Positions 29,483 through 39,585 of a stretch of DNA of 64,000 nt are shown here, piece after piece (within the stretch, counting starts at the first letter, position 1; the number at the start of each line of letters is the position of its first letter). Position numbers and translations under genes: made by a program. Under the pieces are notes generated by a model that was not told the DNA's origin, searched no databases, and saw only the letters and a list, made by a program, of their open reading frames with translations. Source of the stretch: Saccharomonospora cyanea NA-134 (GTDB taxonomy: Bacteria; Actinomycetota; Actinomycetes; Mycobacteriales; Pseudonocardiaceae); contig NZ_CM001440.1 of assembly GCF_000244975.1 (NCBI RefSeq), forward strand, positions 857,538-921,537. The letters run 5' to 3'.

Positions 29483-30634
29483 GTGAGTGAGTCCCCGGAC
29501 AAGGCAGCACCGACCGAGCAACCCGCCGGGCGCCCCGTCGGCACACTCAGTGACACCGGCGGTGCGGAGCGGACCCCCGGACGGGGCCGCGACGGCCGGC
29601 GCCGGCTGAGCAGGCGCGGCTGGACGATGGTGGCCAGCGCCGTGCTCGTGCTCACGTTCGCGATGTTGGGCGCGTTCGTTCGCGTGCCCTACGTGGCACT
29701 CGGGCCGGGACCGACGTACGACACCCTCGGCGCGGTGGACGGCACCTCGGTCATCGAGATCGACGGCGAGCGCACCTACCCAACCGGTGGTGAGCTCCGC
29801 ATGACCACGGTGGCCCTCAACGACAACATGACGTTGTTCGGCGCGCTCGGTATGTGGGTCAGTGGGCGTTACGCACTCGCGCCGAGGGAGGAGTACTTCC
29901 GGCCGGGGCAGTCGGAGGAGGAGGTGCGCAGGGAGAACCTGCGACAGTTCCAGGACTCGCAGAGCAACGCCGAGGTGGCGGCGTTGCGCAAGCTCGGTCA
30001 CCCGGTGGTGGCCGTGGTCGACCAGGTCGTGGGCGACAGCCCCGCCGAGGGGGTTCTCGAGCCCGGTGACCGGATCGTGAAGGTGGACGGCAGGGAGGTG
30101 GCCGACTCCGACGCGGTGCGCGACGTCCTCGGTGGCACACGACCCGGGCAGACGGTGTCCGTGACGTTTCAGCGGGGCGAGGAGGCGGAACGGACGGAGT
30201 CGGTGACCCTGGCGCGACACCCGAACGGCGCGCACGGCTTCCTCGGCATCCAACCCTCGGACAGCGCCGAGACGTCCTTCGACGTGGAGATCGCGCTGGA
30301 GGACGTCGGCGGCCCGTCGGCCGGACTGATGTTCGCGCTGGCGATCGTGGACGAGTTGACGCCGGGGCAGTTGACCGGAGGCGAGCATGTCGCCGGCACC
30401 GGCACCATCGACTCGAAGGGCAACGTCGGCGCCATCGGGGGCATCCCGTTCAAGCTCGTCGCAGCCCGGGAAGCCGGCGCCACGGCGTTCCTCGTGCCCG
30501 AGGACAACTGCGGCGAGGCCGTGGCCGCCGCGCCGGACGGCCTGCAGCTCGTGCGGGTGGGCACTCTCGACGACGCCGTCAGCGCGCTGGAGTCGTTGGC
30601 GAACGGGCGACCGGTGCCGTCCTGCGCAGGCTGA
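29483..30634 (+). CDS. Membrane-anchored PDZ and Lon-like serine protease
   Basis: A 383-residue protein with one N-terminal membrane helix (about residues 50-72), so the rest is outside the membrane. A PDZ domain follows (GDRIVKVDGREVADSDAV near 195-212), then a Lon-type S16 proteolytic domain. The serine lies in DVGGPSAGLMFAL and the lysine in IPFKLVAAREAGA, forming the Ser-Lys dyad. No AAA ATPase domain is present. The start GTG at 29483 follows a TAGGCTGGT segment. The same gene is conserved near UPF0182 genes in actinobacteria. Its substrate at the envelope is unknown. Confidence 0.9.
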   Translation: MSESPDKAAPTEQPAGRPVGTLSDTGGAERTPGRGRDGRRRLSRRGWTMVASAVLVLTFAMLGAFVRVPYVALGPGPTYDTLGAVDGTSVIEIDGERTYPTGGELRMTTVALNDNMTLFGALGMWVSGRYALAPREEYFRPGQSEEEVRRENLRQFQDSQSNAEVAALRKLGHPVVAVVDQVVGDSPAEGVLEPGDRIVKVDGREVADSDAVRDVLGGTRPGQTVSVTFQRGEEAERTESVTLARHPNGAHGFLGIQPSDSAETSFDVEIALEDVGGPSAGLMFALAIVDELTPGQLTGGEHVAGTGTIDSKGNVGAIGGIPFKLVAAREAGATAFLVPEDNCGEAVAAAPDGLQLVRVGTLDDAVSALESLANGRPVPSCAG

Positions 30635-30644
30635 CGCCGGAGGA

Positions 30645-31229
30645 TCAGGGCTGCAGCGTGGCTCGCAGCGCGTCGATCAGGTTCGGTGCGAGGTCCGGGC
30701 TCTCGACGATCTCGTCGACCGCCTCGGAGTCGTCGTTGCCCGTGACCCCGCCGCGCAGGCGCATGACACAGGAGGCCGATCCGTCGCGCAGGACGGCGGC
30801 CACGAGCCGGGCCTCGGTACGGCGCGGGTGGTCGGCCGCGGCCTGCCGCAGGCGTTGCAGGTCCTGCTCGCTGACGTCGCCGTCGTCGGTCTCCTCGGTC
30901 AGGCCGGGCAGCTCCTGCTCGGCGTCCGGAGGGAGCACGATGATCTCCTGGGCGAGGGCGCAGCCGTGAACGGCGTCCGGCCAGGCGATGCGACCGAGGG
31001 CCTCCGCGAGGTCACCTTCCGGAAGTGAGTCCTGGGCGACCGGGGTGAACTCGCTGTTCTGGTCGAGTTGGTCGGCGAGTTCGGGTTGCTGGCGGAGCAG
31101 GTCCGCTGTCGGCACCAGCGCGAACAGTTGAGGCTGCTGGTCCCAGCCTCCGCTCGCGACGAACTCCTCGACCTCGCGGGCCAGTGCGGCTACCCTTCCG
31201 GGACCTGCCCGGTTCTCGCTCTCCGTCAT
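30645..31229 (-). CDS. PPA1309-family conserved protein
   Basis: A 194-residue acidic cytosolic protein of the PPA1309 family, restricted to actinobacteria. Recognisable segments are LFALVPTADLLRQQPELA, WPDAVHGCALAQEIIVLPP and LRGGVTG. No catalytic motif is visible. It diverges from UPF0182 and converges on the PDZ protease, a neighbourhood kept in many actinobacteria. Function unknown. Confidence 0.82.
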   Translation of the reverse strand: MTESENRAGPGRVAALAREVEEFVASGGWDQQPQLFALVPTADLLRQQPELADQLDQNSEFTPVAQDSLPEGDLAEALGRIAWPDAVHGCALAQEIIVLPPDAEQELPGLTEETDDGDVSEQDLQRLRQAAADHPRRTEARLVAAVLRDGSASCVMRLRGGVTGNDDSEAVDEIVESPDLAPNLIDALRATLQP

Positions 31230-31382
31230 GACGCCATCCTGGCAGGCGAGGGGCTCGGCCTGCGCGGCGCCCGATTTGGGGGGCTTCGGGAACTCAGGTC
31301 GCGGTCCGTACAGTTAGGTAACCAGGGACGCTCGTAGGTCGGCGCCCCGACAACGACAGCCTTGACCACGGGAGTGTGCGTA

Positions 31383-34331
31383 GTGGCCACCCGGCCTCCA
31401 GCCAGCCTGCCGAAACTCTCTCGGCGCGCCCGCGTGTTGCTCATCATCGCGGCCGTCCTCGTTCTCCTGCTCCTGCTCGGCGCCCGTCTGCTGGACACGT
31501 ACGTCGACTGGCTGTGGTACGGCGAGGTCGGTGCGCGTGACGTCTTCTCGACGATACTGCTGACCCGGGTGGCTCTGTTCTTCGCGACGGGTGTGCTGGT
31601 GGGCGGCCTGCTCGCGGTGAGTCTGTGGCTCGCGTACCGCACACGCCCCGTGTTCGTCCCCGTGTCGAGCACCGAAGACCCGCTCGCGCGGTACCGCTCG
31701 CTGATCGCGGCCCGTACGAAGCTGTTCGGTGTCGGCATCCCGGTGGTCACGGGTCTCATCGCGGGGGCGAGTGGTCAGGGCAGCTGGGAAGTCGTGCAGA
31801 TGTGGCTGAACGGCACCGAGTTCGGCCGTACCGATCCGGTGTTCGGCAAGGACGCCAGCTTCTTCACGTTCGACCTGCCGTTCTACGGCTGGCTGCTCGG
31901 CTGGGTCTTCGTGGCGCTGGTCATCTCCTTCTTCGGCGCCGTCGTGACCCACTACCTGTTCGGTGGCATCCGGTTGGCGGGCCGGGGTGGGCAGATCTCC
32001 GCGCCCGCCAAGGTGCACCTGCTTGTGCTGATCGGTGTGTTCGTGCTGTTCAAGGCGCTCGAATACTTCTTCGACCGGTACGAGCTGCTGCTGTCGGGCC
32101 GCAACGACCTCTTCACAGGTGCCGCCTACACCGACCTGCACGCGGCCATGCCGGCCAATCTGATCCTGCTGTGCATCTCCGTGCTCTGCGCCATCGCGTT
32201 CTTCGCGGGTGCGTTCCTGCGGAACATCCAGCTCCCCGCCATCTCGCTGGTGTTGTTGCTGCTGTCGGGGCTGATCCTCGGGGTCGCCTGGCCCGCGGTG
32301 CTGGAGCAGTTCTCCGTCCGCCCGAACGCGAACGAGAAGGAAGCGGAGTCGATCGAGCACAACATGGCGGCCACCAAGTTCGCCTACCAGCTCGACACGC
32401 AGAACGTGGAGATCAGGGACGACTACACGGGCAACACGAACGCGTCCCCCGAGGAGATCCGGGCGGACTCGGGCACGATCCCGAACATCCGTCTTCTCGA
32501 CCCCAACGTGCTGAGCTCCACCTTCACGCAGCGGGTCGGCCGGGAGAACTTCTACGGCTTCCCCGAGAAGCTGGACGTCGACCGGTACACGGTCGACGGC
32601 AAGGAGCAGGCGTACATCGTCGCCGCCAAGGAGATCAACACCAACGGTCTCGCCGAGAACCAGCAGACGTGGATCAACCGGCACCTGGTTTACACCCACG
32701 GTAACGGCTTCGTGGCGGCACCGGCCAACACGATCGACCGCGCTCTGGAGGACGCCAACAGCGACGGTGGTTACCCGCTCGCCCGGACGAGTGACACGCA
32801 GAACCCCAAGGGGTCGGGTATCGAGGTCAAGGAACCCCGCATCTACTACGGCGAGTTGGCCACGGACTACGCGATCGTGGGCGGTACGCGGGGCCAGGCG
32901 CCGGGTGAGTACGACACCGCCACCGACCGGAGCTACCTCTACGAGGGCAAGGGTGGCGTTCCGATCGACAACCTGTTCAACCGGCTGGTCTTCGCCGCGC
33001 AGTACGGGGAGCGCAACATCCTGTTCTCCGACCAGATCAGCGACGGTGCCAAGATCATGTACAACCGCGATCCGCGCGAGCGGGTGGAGAAGGTGGCGCC
33101 GTGGTTGACGGTGGACGGCGATCCCTATCCGGCGGTGATCGACGGACGTATCCAGTGGATCGTCGACGGCTACACCACGCTGAACAACTACCCGTACTCC
33201 CAGCGGACCTCGCTGGGGGGTGCTACCGAGGACTCCCTCACCGGGGTGGCCCGTCAGCAGGACAACCGGATCAACTACATCCGCAACTCGGTCAAGGCCA
33301 CCGTCGACGCGTTCGACGGCACCGTGACGCTGTACGAGGTGGACAAGAACGACCCGGTGCTGAAGACGTGGATGGAGACGTTCCCCGGGCTGGTCAAGCC
33401 GAGTTCGGAGATCACCCCGGAACTGCGGGCGCACTTCCGCTACCCGGAGGACATCTTCAAGGTGCAGCGTGAGCTGCTGACGAAGTACCACGTGAACAAC
33501 GCGCAGGAGTTCTACTCGACCCAGACGTTCTGGAACGTGCCGCAGGACCCGACCCAGGAGGGCGGTCTCGACCCGAACTCCGACACGGCCAACCAGCCGC
33601 CGTACTACATCTACGCGCAGGCGCCGGGCCAGGACGAGCCCACGTTCCAGATCACCAGCGCGTTGACACCGCTGGCGCGGCAGTACCTCGCGGCGTGGGT
33701 GACGGTGTCGTCCGAACCGGATGACTACGGCAAGATGACGGTGCTCAAACTGCCCACAGGCGGTGGTCAGCAACTCGAAGGGCCGGTGCAGGTCCAGAAC
33801 GCGTTCCAGAGCAACCCGAAGTTCACTCAGGACCGGACGTTGCTCGGCAACCAGAGCGTCGACATCATCTACGGCAACCTGCTGACGCTGCCCGTCGCGG
33901 GCGGGTTCCTCTACGTCGAACCGGTCTACATCCAGCAACGCAACGCGCAGAGCTACCCGCAGCTCGCTCGGGTGCTGGTGTCGTTCGGTGGCCGGATCGG
34001 GGTCGCCTCGACGCTCAACGAGGCGTTGGACGAGGTGTTCGGCGAAGGGACGGGTGAGGCCGCGACCGGTCCGGCCGACCAGGGTGGAACGGACGGTGGC
34101 GACACCGGCGACCAGGAACAGCCGAACCCCGGCGACGACCAGGCGGTGCCTCCGCCGAACGGCGATTCGGGTGGCACGGAGGTCGACCAGGTCGTGGACG
34201 AGATCCAGGCCGCGCTGCAGAAACTGAAGGACGCGCAGCAGTCCGGGGACTTCGCGGCCCAGGGTGAGGCGCTGCAGGAACTCGACGCGGCGGCTCAGCG
34301 GTACGAGGAGCTCACCGGGTCGGGCAACTGA
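31383..34331 (+). CDS. UPF0182-family large membrane protein
   Basis: A 982-residue protein with about seven membrane helices in the first 320 residues, then a large soluble domain rich in Tyr, Asn and Asp, probably outside the cell. The C-terminus is a low-complexity Gly/Asp/Glu linker followed by a short helix (ALQKLKDAQQSGDFAAQGEA). The signature TYVDWLWYGEVGARDVF lies near residue 40. The GTG at 31383 was chosen; the frame opens seven codons earlier without a better site. TACAGT at 31309 may be the -10, leaving a leader of about 65 bases. Function unknown. Confidence 0.92.
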   Translation: MATRPPASLPKLSRRARVLLIIAAVLVLLLLLGARLLDTYVDWLWYGEVGARDVFSTILLTRVALFFATGVLVGGLLAVSLWLAYRTRPVFVPVSSTEDPLARYRSLIAARTKLFGVGIPVVTGLIAGASGQGSWEVVQMWLNGTEFGRTDPVFGKDASFFTFDLPFYGWLLGWVFVALVISFFGAVVTHYLFGGIRLAGRGGQISAPAKVHLLVLIGVFVLFKALEYFFDRYELLLSGRNDLFTGAAYTDLHAAMPANLILLCISVLCAIAFFAGAFLRNIQLPAISLVLLLLSGLILGVAWPAVLEQFSVRPNANEKEAESIEHNMAATKFAYQLDTQNVEIRDDYTGNTNASPEEIRADSGTIPNIRLLDPNVLSSTFTQRVGRENFYGFPEKLDVDRYTVDGKEQAYIVAAKEINTNGLAENQQTWINRHLVYTHGNGFVAAPANTIDRALEDANSDGGYPLARTSDTQNPKGSGIEVKEPRIYYGELATDYAIVGGTRGQAPGEYDTATDRSYLYEGKGGVPIDNLFNRLVFAAQYGERNILFSDQISDGAKIMYNRDPRERVEKVAPWLTVDGDPYPAVIDGRIQWIVDGYTTLNNYPYSQRTSLGGATEDSLTGVARQQDNRINYIRNSVKATVDAFDGTVTLYEVDKNDPVLKTWMETFPGLVKPSSEITPELRAHFRYPEDIFKVQRELLTKYHVNNAQEFYSTQTFWNVPQDPTQEGGLDPNSDTANQPPYYIYAQAPGQDEPTFQITSALTPLARQYLAAWVTVSSEPDDYGKMTVLKLPTGGGQQLEGPVQVQNAFQSNPKFTQDRTLLGNQSVDIIYGNLLTLPVAGGFLYVEPVYIQQRNAQSYPQLARVLVSFGGRIGVASTLNEALDEVFGEGTGEAATGPADQGGTDGGDTGDQEQPNPGDDQAVPPPNGDSGGTEVDQVVDEIQAALQKLKDAQQSGDFAAQGEALQELDAAAQRYEELTGSGN

Positions 34332-34355
34332 TCCTGTGAGCCAGGGGACACCCAC

Positions 34356-34468
34356 TTTGCGTCGTGCGGGCAGCCTGGCGTAGAGTGGGTGTCACCGAAG
34401 AGGTGAAAGCCACGGCCGACACACTCCCGGACCCCCCTGAAACAGGGGGAAAACGGATGTGCTAGAGT
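34356..34468 (+). promoter_or_regulatory. Promoters of tRNA-fMet
   Basis: The 150-base gap after UPF0182 has two TAGAGT -10 hexamers. One near 34382 is preceded 18 bases upstream by TTGCGT. The other, at 34463-34468, is 14 bases before the tRNA and is the likely proximal promoter. CCCCCTGAAACAGGGGG near 34434-34450 forms a small hairpin between them. Confidence 0.55.
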
Positions 34469-34482
34469 GGTAATCACAACGA

Positions 34483-34556
34483 CGCGGGGTGGAGCAGCTC
34501 GGTAGCTCGCTGGGCTCATAACCCAGAGGTCGCAGGTTCGAATCCTGTCCCCGCTA
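34483..34556 (+). tRNA. Initiator tRNA-fMet (CAT)
   Basis: A 74-base tRNA with anticodon CAT in loop CTCATAA. The initiator features are clear: the unpaired C1/U72 end (CGCGGGG against CCCCGCT) and three G-C pairs in the anticodon stem (GGG/CCC). CCA is not encoded. Confidence 0.96.
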
Positions 34557-34561
34557 CGAAA

Positions 34562-34606
34562 CGAAGAAGGCCCGGATCGCTACGATCCGGGCCTTCTTCG
34601 TGTGTC
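34562..34606 (+). terminator. tRNA-fMet terminator
   Basis: An 18-bp perfect stem (34562-34579 with 34583-34600) with loop CTA. Its outer arms, CGAAGAAGG and CCTTCTTCG, supply the A/T-rich flanks. Unusually long and perfect. Confidence 0.92.
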
Positions 34607-34698
34607 CGTCCCGGTGCACAGGGTGAACCAGGGGTTCCATTGTGGACGCAACCCTGACCACTGTGGACAGATCTCGATTTTCGTGGCACGGTAGAGGC

Positions 34699-35199
34699 GT
34701 GTCCGATTTGAACGCAACTGCCGCAGCATTGCTTGGTTTGCTCCATGACGGTCCCGCTACCGGTGGCGAACTCGTGGCGGCGGCTGAGGAACGATTCGGC
34801 ACGTTCTTCAGCGTCACGAGGAGTCAGGTCTACCGGGAGCTCCCCGCGCTGCACAAGGAGGGTTACGTGCGGTTGGGGAAGCAGGGGCCCCGTTCCAGTC
34901 AGCAGTACGTCCTCACGGCCGCGGGGAAGAAGGCCTTCAAGGCGTGGCTGACGAGTGCCTCCGCGCCTGACCACCTGCGGAGTCCGCTCATCCTCAGGGT
35001 GGTCAACTCGGGTGTGCTCACACCGAAGCAGCGAGCGACCCTCTTCGAGTCGGCCCGTGAGACCTACAAGGCCGAACTCGACGAGGCCAGGGCCGCGGTG
35101 AAGGCAGCCGTCGACCCGGTGGAGAAGGCGGTCGCCGAGTTCGGTCAGGCGCACGCCAGGGCCGCGCTGAAGCTGCTGGACGCGGTGTCGTCGGCCTGA
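34699..35199 (+). CDS. PadR-family transcriptional regulator
   Basis: A 166-residue PadR-type winged-helix regulator. The N-terminal domain is ATAAALLGLLHDGPATGGEL, then SVTRSQVYRELPALHKEGYV with the recognition helix and wing. The C-terminal half (from about 90) is a long helical dimerisation domain. GTG at 34699 was chosen since it gives the usual short N-terminus; an ATG at 34642 would add 19 residues. No divergent partner gene is present, so its target is not evident. A terminator follows. Confidence 0.85.
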   Translation: MSDLNATAAALLGLLHDGPATGGELVAAAEERFGTFFSVTRSQVYRELPALHKEGYVRLGKQGPRSSQQYVLTAAGKKAFKAWLTSASAPDHLRSPLILRVVNSGVLTPKQRATLFESARETYKAELDEARAAVKAAVDPVEKAVAEFGQAHARAALKLLDAVSSA

Positions 35200-35245
35200 C
35201 GGGCCGTGACGGTGGGTCAGCGAGAACGGTGAAGACGGCGAGTCG

Positions 35246-35277
35246 GAGCGACCGCCCGGGAAGCGGTCGCTCGATTT
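35246..35277 (+). terminator. Terminator after padR
   Basis: GAGCGACCGC (35246-35255) pairs perfectly with GCGGTCGCTC (35263-35272) around a 7-base loop, followed by GATTT. It separates padR from prfB. Confidence 0.7.
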
Positions 35278-35295
35278 GCCGTAACCTTGTGTTTC

Positions 35296-36402
35296 GTGAG
35301 TGCCGACTTCGAAGCTGCGCTGAAGGACCTCGGCGGCAAGCTGGCCCAGATCGAGGCCGTAATGGATCTGGATTCGCTCCGCAAGGAGGTCGCCGAGCTG
35401 GAGGAGGAAGCCGCCCGGCCGGACCTCTGGAACGATCCAGAAGTCGCCCAGAAGGTGACCAGCCAGCTCTCCCACAAGCAGGCTTCCCTGAGGCGTGTCA
35501 CCGAACTGCGTCAGCGGGTCGACGACCTCGCCGTGCTGCACGAGCTGGCCGAAGCCGAAGGTGACGCGGCGAGCCGGTCCGAGGCTGAGGCGGAACTCAC
35601 CGACATCACTCGCGACGTCGACGCCCTCGAGGTCCGCACCCTGCTCTCCGGCGAGTACGACGAGCGCAACGCCGTCGTCACCATCCGGTCCGAGGCCGGT
35701 GGCGTGGACGCGGCCGACTGGGCGGAGATGCTCCTGCGCATGTACCTGCGGTGGGCGGAGCGGCACGACTACCCGACCCAGGTCTACGACATCTCCTACG
35801 CCGAAGAAGCGGGCATCCGGTCGGCCACCTTCAAGGTCAGCGGGCCCTACCTCTACGGGACGCTTTCGGTCGAGCAGGGCACCCACCGCCTCGTTCGCAT
35901 CTCGCCGTTCGACAACCAGAGCAGGCGTCAGACGTCCTTCGCGCACGTCGAGGTGCTCCCGGAGGTCGAGGAGGTGGACCACGTCGAGGTGCCCGAGAAG
36001 GACATCCGCGTCGACGTCTACCGTTCGTCGGGCCCCGGTGGGCAGAGCGTGAACACCACCGACTCGGCCGTGCGCATCACCCACCTGCCCACGGGCATCG
36101 TGGTGTCGTGTCAGAACGAGAAGTCGCAGTTGCAGAACAAGGCCTCGGCGATGAAGGTGCTCCAGGCCAAGCTGTTGCAGCGGAAGAAGGAAGAGGAGCG
36201 CAAGGAACTCGACGCGCTGCGTGACAGCGGTTCGAGTTGGGGCAACCAGATGCGTTCGTACGTGCTGCACCCGTACCAGCTGGTCAAGGACCTGCGCACC
36301 GAGTACGAAGTGGGTAACCCGTCGGCCGTGCTCGACGGTGAGCTGGACGGTTTTCTCGACGCCGGCATCCGTTGGCGCAAGCAGCAGGCCGAGGTCGCGT
36401 AG
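35296..36402 (+). CDS. prfB: Peptide chain release factor 2
   Basis: A 368-residue RF2 that ends translation at UGA and UAA. The stop-codon recognition motif SPF appears in [15 protein letters not shown], and the catalytic GGQ in [20 protein letters not shown]. The start is GTG at 35296; TAACCT eight bases upstream suggests a leaderless mRNA. The frame runs uninterrupted from the start, so there is no programmed +1 frameshift of the enterobacterial kind. It precedes ftsE-ftsX-smpB, the usual actinobacterial order. Confidence 0.96.
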   Translation: MSADFEAALKDLGGKLAQIEAVMDLDSLRKEVAELEEEAARPDLWNDPEVAQKVTSQLSHKQASLRRVTELRQRVDDLAVLHELAEAEGDAASRSEAEAELTDITRDVDALEVRTLLSGEYDERNAVVTIRSEAGGVDAADWAEMLLRMYLRWAERHDYPTQVYDISYAEEAGIRSATFKVSGPYLYGTLSVEQGTHRLVRISPFDNQSRRQTSFAHVEVLPEVEEVDHVEVPEKDIRVDVYRSSGPGGQSVNTTDSAVRITHLPTGIVVSCQNEKSQLQNKASAMKVLQAKLLQRKKEEERKELDALRDSGSSWGNQMRSYVLHPYQLVKDLRTEYEVGNPSAVLDGELDGFLDAGIRWRKQQAEVA

Positions 36403-36465
36403 GCGGGAGCGCGGAGCCGGTGGTCAACCGAGGCTTAACCGGCTCCGACTGTAGGATGGCCGACC

Positions 36466-37155
36466 GTGATCCGGCTTGAGAGTGTCTCCAAGGTCTACAA
36501 GACCTCTTCACGTCCTGCGCTCGCAGACGTCTCGGTCGACGTGGACAAGGGTGAGTTCGTCTTCCTCATCGGCCCCTCGGGTTCGGGGAAGTCGACGTTC
36601 CTGCGGCTTCTGCTGCGGGAGGAGGTACCCAGCCAGGGCCGGGTGATGGTGTCGAACTTCGACGTCGCCAAGTTGCCCCGGCGCAAGGTGCCCCGACTGC
36701 GGCAGACGATCGGCTGCGTGTTCCAGGACTTCCGGCTGCTGACCAACAAGACCGTGGCGGAGAACGTCGCGTTCGCCCTCGAAGTGATCGGCAAGCCGAA
36801 GAAGACCATCGACAGGGTCGTCCCCGAGGTCCTGGAGCTGGTCGGCCTGGACGGCAAGTCGGATCGGATGCCTCACGAGCTGTCCGGCGGTGAGCAGCAG
36901 CGCGTCGCGATCGCGCGGGCGTTCGTGAACCGTCCCCTGGTCCTGCTCGCCGACGAGCCCACCGGGAACCTGGACCCCGACACGAGTCAGGACATCATGC
37001 TCCTGCTGGAGCGCATCAACCGCACCGGAACGACGGTGCTCATGGCCACCCACGACCACTCGATCGTCGACTCCATGCGCCGTCGGGTCGTCGAACTGGA
37101 TCACGGGCGCGTGGTCCGCGACGACCGGCGCGGCGTGTACGGCGTCAGCCGCTGA
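36466..37155 (+). CDS. ftsE: Cell-division ABC ATPase FtsE
   Basis: A 229-residue ATPase that with FtsX transmits a signal across the membrane to peptidoglycan hydrolases at the division site. Walker A is GPSGSGKST near residues 37-45, the Q-loop is CVFQDFRLL, the signature is LSGGEQQR and Walker B is [11 protein letters not shown]. Length is normal. GTG start at 36466, just after GACCGTG. It is followed by ftsX after 63 bases. Confidence 0.96.
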   Translation: MIRLESVSKVYKTSSRPALADVSVDVDKGEFVFLIGPSGSGKSTFLRLLLREEVPSQGRVMVSNFDVAKLPRRKVPRLRQTIGCVFQDFRLLTNKTVAENVAFALEVIGKPKKTIDRVVPEVLELVGLDGKSDRMPHELSGGEQQRVAIARAFVNRPLVLLADEPTGNLDPDTSQDIMLLLERINRTGTTVLMATHDHSIVDSMRRRVVELDHGRVVRDDRRGVYGVSR

Positions 37156-37218
37156 CCGCTCCCGGTCGTTCCCCCACCCGCCTCCCCACTTCCCCCGACC
37201 CAAGGAAACCTCGTACCG

Positions 37219-38118
37219 ATGCGTGCCAGCTTCGTCTTGAGCGAGGTCATCACCGGCCTTCGCCGGAACGTCACGATGACCATCGCGATGATCCTCACCA
37301 CGGCCATCTCGCTCGGGATGTTCGGCGGTGGTCTGCTGTTCGTCCGCACGATCGACAAGATGAAGGCGAACTACCTCGACGACGTCCAGGTGACGATCTA
37401 TCTGAACGAGGAGGTCAGTTCGAGCGACGCCACGTGTGCGTCCGACACGTGCACCACGTTGCGGCAGTCGCTGGAGACGAATCCGGGCGTCGAGTCGGTG
37501 ATCTACGAGAACCGGGACCAGGCCTACAAGCGGTTCCAGGAGATCTTCGCGGGGCAGCCGGAGCTCGTCGAGCTGGCCCGTCCCGAGTCGCTGCCCTCGT
37601 CGCTGCACGTGAAGCTCGTCAATCCCGAGCGTAGTGACGTACTCGTGCAGGAGTACTCCGCGATGGAGGGTGTCGACCACGTCGACGACCAGAACAAGTT
37701 CCTCGAACGATTCTTCGACATCCTCAACGCGGGACGGAACGGTACGTTCATCATCGCGTTGATCGCCGCGTTCGCGGCCGTGCTGCTCATCGCGAACACC
37801 ATCCAGGTCTCGGCGTTCACCCGGCGCACCGAAGTGGGCATCATGCGTCTCGTCGGTGCCACCCGGTGGTACACGCAGTTGCCGTTCCTCCTGGAGGCGG
37901 TGGTCGCCGGTGTGCTGGGCGCGGTCATCGGCACGGGCGGCCTGGTCGCGTTGAAGTACCTGGTGCTCGACTCGATCATCGGGGCGACGGGGTCCGTCAT
38001 TCCCCAGATCGAGCTGGTGGAGATCCTCGCCTGGGTGTCGCCCATACTGCTCGGCACGTCGATACTGATCTCGGCGGTCACGGGTTACGCGACGTTGCGC
38101 CTGTACGTGCGGCACTAA
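37219..38118 (+). CDS. ftsX: Cell-division membrane protein FtsX
   Basis: A 299-residue four-helix membrane protein, partner of FtsE. The first helix ([20 protein letters not shown]) is at about 20-40. The extracellular domain runs to about 175 and holds two cysteines, C75 and C80, probably a disulfide. The FtsX fold follows ([34 protein letters not shown]-like loop; two more helices). ATG at 37219 with AAGGAAA upstream. In mycobacteria the extracellular loop binds a NlpC/P60 hydrolase; none is adjacent here. Confidence 0.95.
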   Translation: MRASFVLSEVITGLRRNVTMTIAMILTTAISLGMFGGGLLFVRTIDKMKANYLDDVQVTIYLNEEVSSSDATCASDTCTTLRQSLETNPGVESVIYENRDQAYKRFQEIFAGQPELVELARPESLPSSLHVKLVNPERSDVLVQEYSAMEGVDHVDDQNKFLERFFDILNAGRNGTFIIALIAAFAAVLLIANTIQVSAFTRRTEVGIMRLVGATRWYTQLPFLLEAVVAGVLGAVIGTGGLVALKYLVLDSIIGATGSVIPQIELVEILAWVSPILLGTSILISAVTGYATLRLYVRH

Positions 38119-38158
38119 TTCGGTCGGGAAGACCGTCAGGGAAAGATACAGTCGAGGT

Positions 38159-38641
38159 ATGGCGAAGGAAGTCGGTCAGAAGGTGATCGCGTCGAACCGG
38201 CGTGCCCGGCACGACTACACGATCATCGACACCTACGAGGCCGGAGTGGCGCTCGTGGGTACGGAGGTGAAGAGCCTGCGCGCGGGCAAGGCGTCGCTGG
38301 CCGACTCGTTCGCGACCGTGGACGACGGCGAGGTGTTCCTGCGGGGCCTGCACATCCCGGAGTACTCGCACGGCACGTGGACCAACCACGAGCCGCGGCG
38401 GACGCGCAAGCTCCTGCTGCACCGCAAGGAGATCGAGAAGCTGATCGGCAAGACGAAGGAGTCCGGTCTCAGCCTCGTGCCGCTCTCGCTGTACTTCAGG
38501 GACGGCAAGGTCAAGGTCGAGTTGGCGTTGGCGAAGGGCCGCAAGGCGCACGACAAGCGGCAGGCCATCGCCAAGCGCGACGCGCAGCGCGAGATGGCGC
38601 GCGCGATGGGACGGGCGGCGAAGGGCAAGTACCGCCGTTGA
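38159..38641 (+). CDS. smpB: SsrA-binding protein SmpB
   Basis: A 160-residue RNA-binding protein that brings tmRNA to stalled ribosomes. Typical segments are [34 protein letters not shown], and the basic C-terminal tail [19 protein letters not shown] that enters the mRNA channel. ATG at 38159. Its partner ssrA lies 5 kb downstream at 43802. The stop codon overlaps a TTG start for the next gene. Confidence 0.96.
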   Translation: MAKEVGQKVIASNRRARHDYTIIDTYEAGVALVGTEVKSLRAGKASLADSFATVDDGEVFLRGLHIPEYSHGTWTNHEPRRTRKLLLHRKEIEKLIGKTKESGLSLVPLSLYFRDGKVKVELALAKGRKAHDKRQAIAKRDAQREMARAMGRAAKGKYRR

Positions 38642-39585
38642 GCGTCGCCGACGATCACCACGGGCCCGGTCCGCGGTCCGACGAGGACGTGGCGGACTGG
38701 GTGCGTGGACTCGGCCTCGACGGGATCGTGGACGTCCACGTGCACTTCCTGCCCGAGCGGGTGCTGCGCAAGGTGTGGGCGTACTTCGACGACGCCGAAA
38801 AGCACTACGGCCTGCGGTGGCCGGTGTACTACCGGCTGCCGCAGCCCGAGCGGCTGGCCGTACTGCGGTCGCTCGGGGTGCGGGCGTTCGCGCCGCTGGT
38901 GTACCCGCACAAACCGGACATGGCCGAGTGGCTCAACACGTGGGTGCGCGAGTTCGCCGCCGACGTGCCCGAGGCCGTCCCCACCGCGACGTTGTTCCCC
39001 GAGCCCTCCGTGGCGACCTACGTGGAGGAGGCTCTGACCGCGGGTGTGCGATGTTTCAAGGCGCATGTGCAGGTGGGCGCCTACGATCCCCGCGACGCGG
39101 CGCTCGACCTCGCGTGGGGGCTGATCGCGGACGCCGGTGTGCCCGTCGTGGTGCACTGCGGGCACGGGCCGCTGCGGGGTGAGCACACCGGCATCGAGGT
39201 CTTCGAACAGGTGTTGAACCGGCATCCGCGGTTGGTGGCGGTGCTCGCGCACGCGGGCATGCCCGAGTACGACGCCGCACTGGAACTGGTGCGGCGGTAC
39301 CCCAACGTCCACCTGGACACCACGATGGTCGGCGTGCCGTTCACCGAGGGGTTCATGCCCATGCCCGCCGCCTGGCCGAGCCGGCTGGTCGACATCGCCG
39401 ATCGGGTGGTGCTGGGGACCGACTTCCCGAACATCCCGTACTCCTATGCCACCCAGTTGCGTGCCGTGGCGTCGTGGGCGGAATCGCACCCGGGCCTGGG
39501 GCAACCGTTCCTGCGTGCGGTGCTGCACGACACGCCGTCGCGGTTGCTCAGGCAGGCACCGGCGTCCGGGACCGGACGCGGGTGA
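38638..39585 (+). CDS. Amidohydrolase-2 family protein
   Basis: A 315-residue metal-dependent TIM-barrel hydrolase. The metal motif is [10 protein letters not shown] near residue 32, further histidines lie in [15 protein letters not shown] and [10 protein letters not shown], and the C-terminal acid in [13 protein letters not shown]. The TTG at 38638 overlaps the smpB stop (TTGA); GTG at 38689 is the alternative start. Substrate unknown; related enzymes act on aromatic acids or lactones. Its end overlaps the convergent acyltransferase by 38 bases. Confidence 0.82.
   Translation: MSVADDHHGPGPRSDEDVADWVRGLGLDGIVDVHVHFLPERVLRKVWAYFDDAEKHYGLRWPVYYRLPQPERLAVLRSLGVRAFAPLVYPHKPDMAEWLNTWVREFAADVPEAVPTATLFPEPSVATYVEEALTAGVRCFKAHVQVGAYDPRDAALDLAWGLIADAGVPVVVHCGHGPLRGEHTGIEVFEQVLNRHPRLVAVLAHAGMPEYDAALELVRRYPNVHLDTTMVGVPFTEGFMPMPAAWPSRLVDIADRVVLGTDFPNIPYSYATQLRAVASWAESHPGLGQPFLRAVLHDTPSRLLRQAPASGTGRG

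Noticed and set aside
31314-34355. A thousand-codon frame antisense to the UPF0182 gene
   Set aside because: Arginine/valine/histidine-rich text without domains, typical of a high-GC shadow; the sense protein has clear membrane helices and family signatures.
35296-36402. Programmed frameshift in prfB
   Set aside because: The frame is continuous from the GTG with no in-frame TGA near codon 25.
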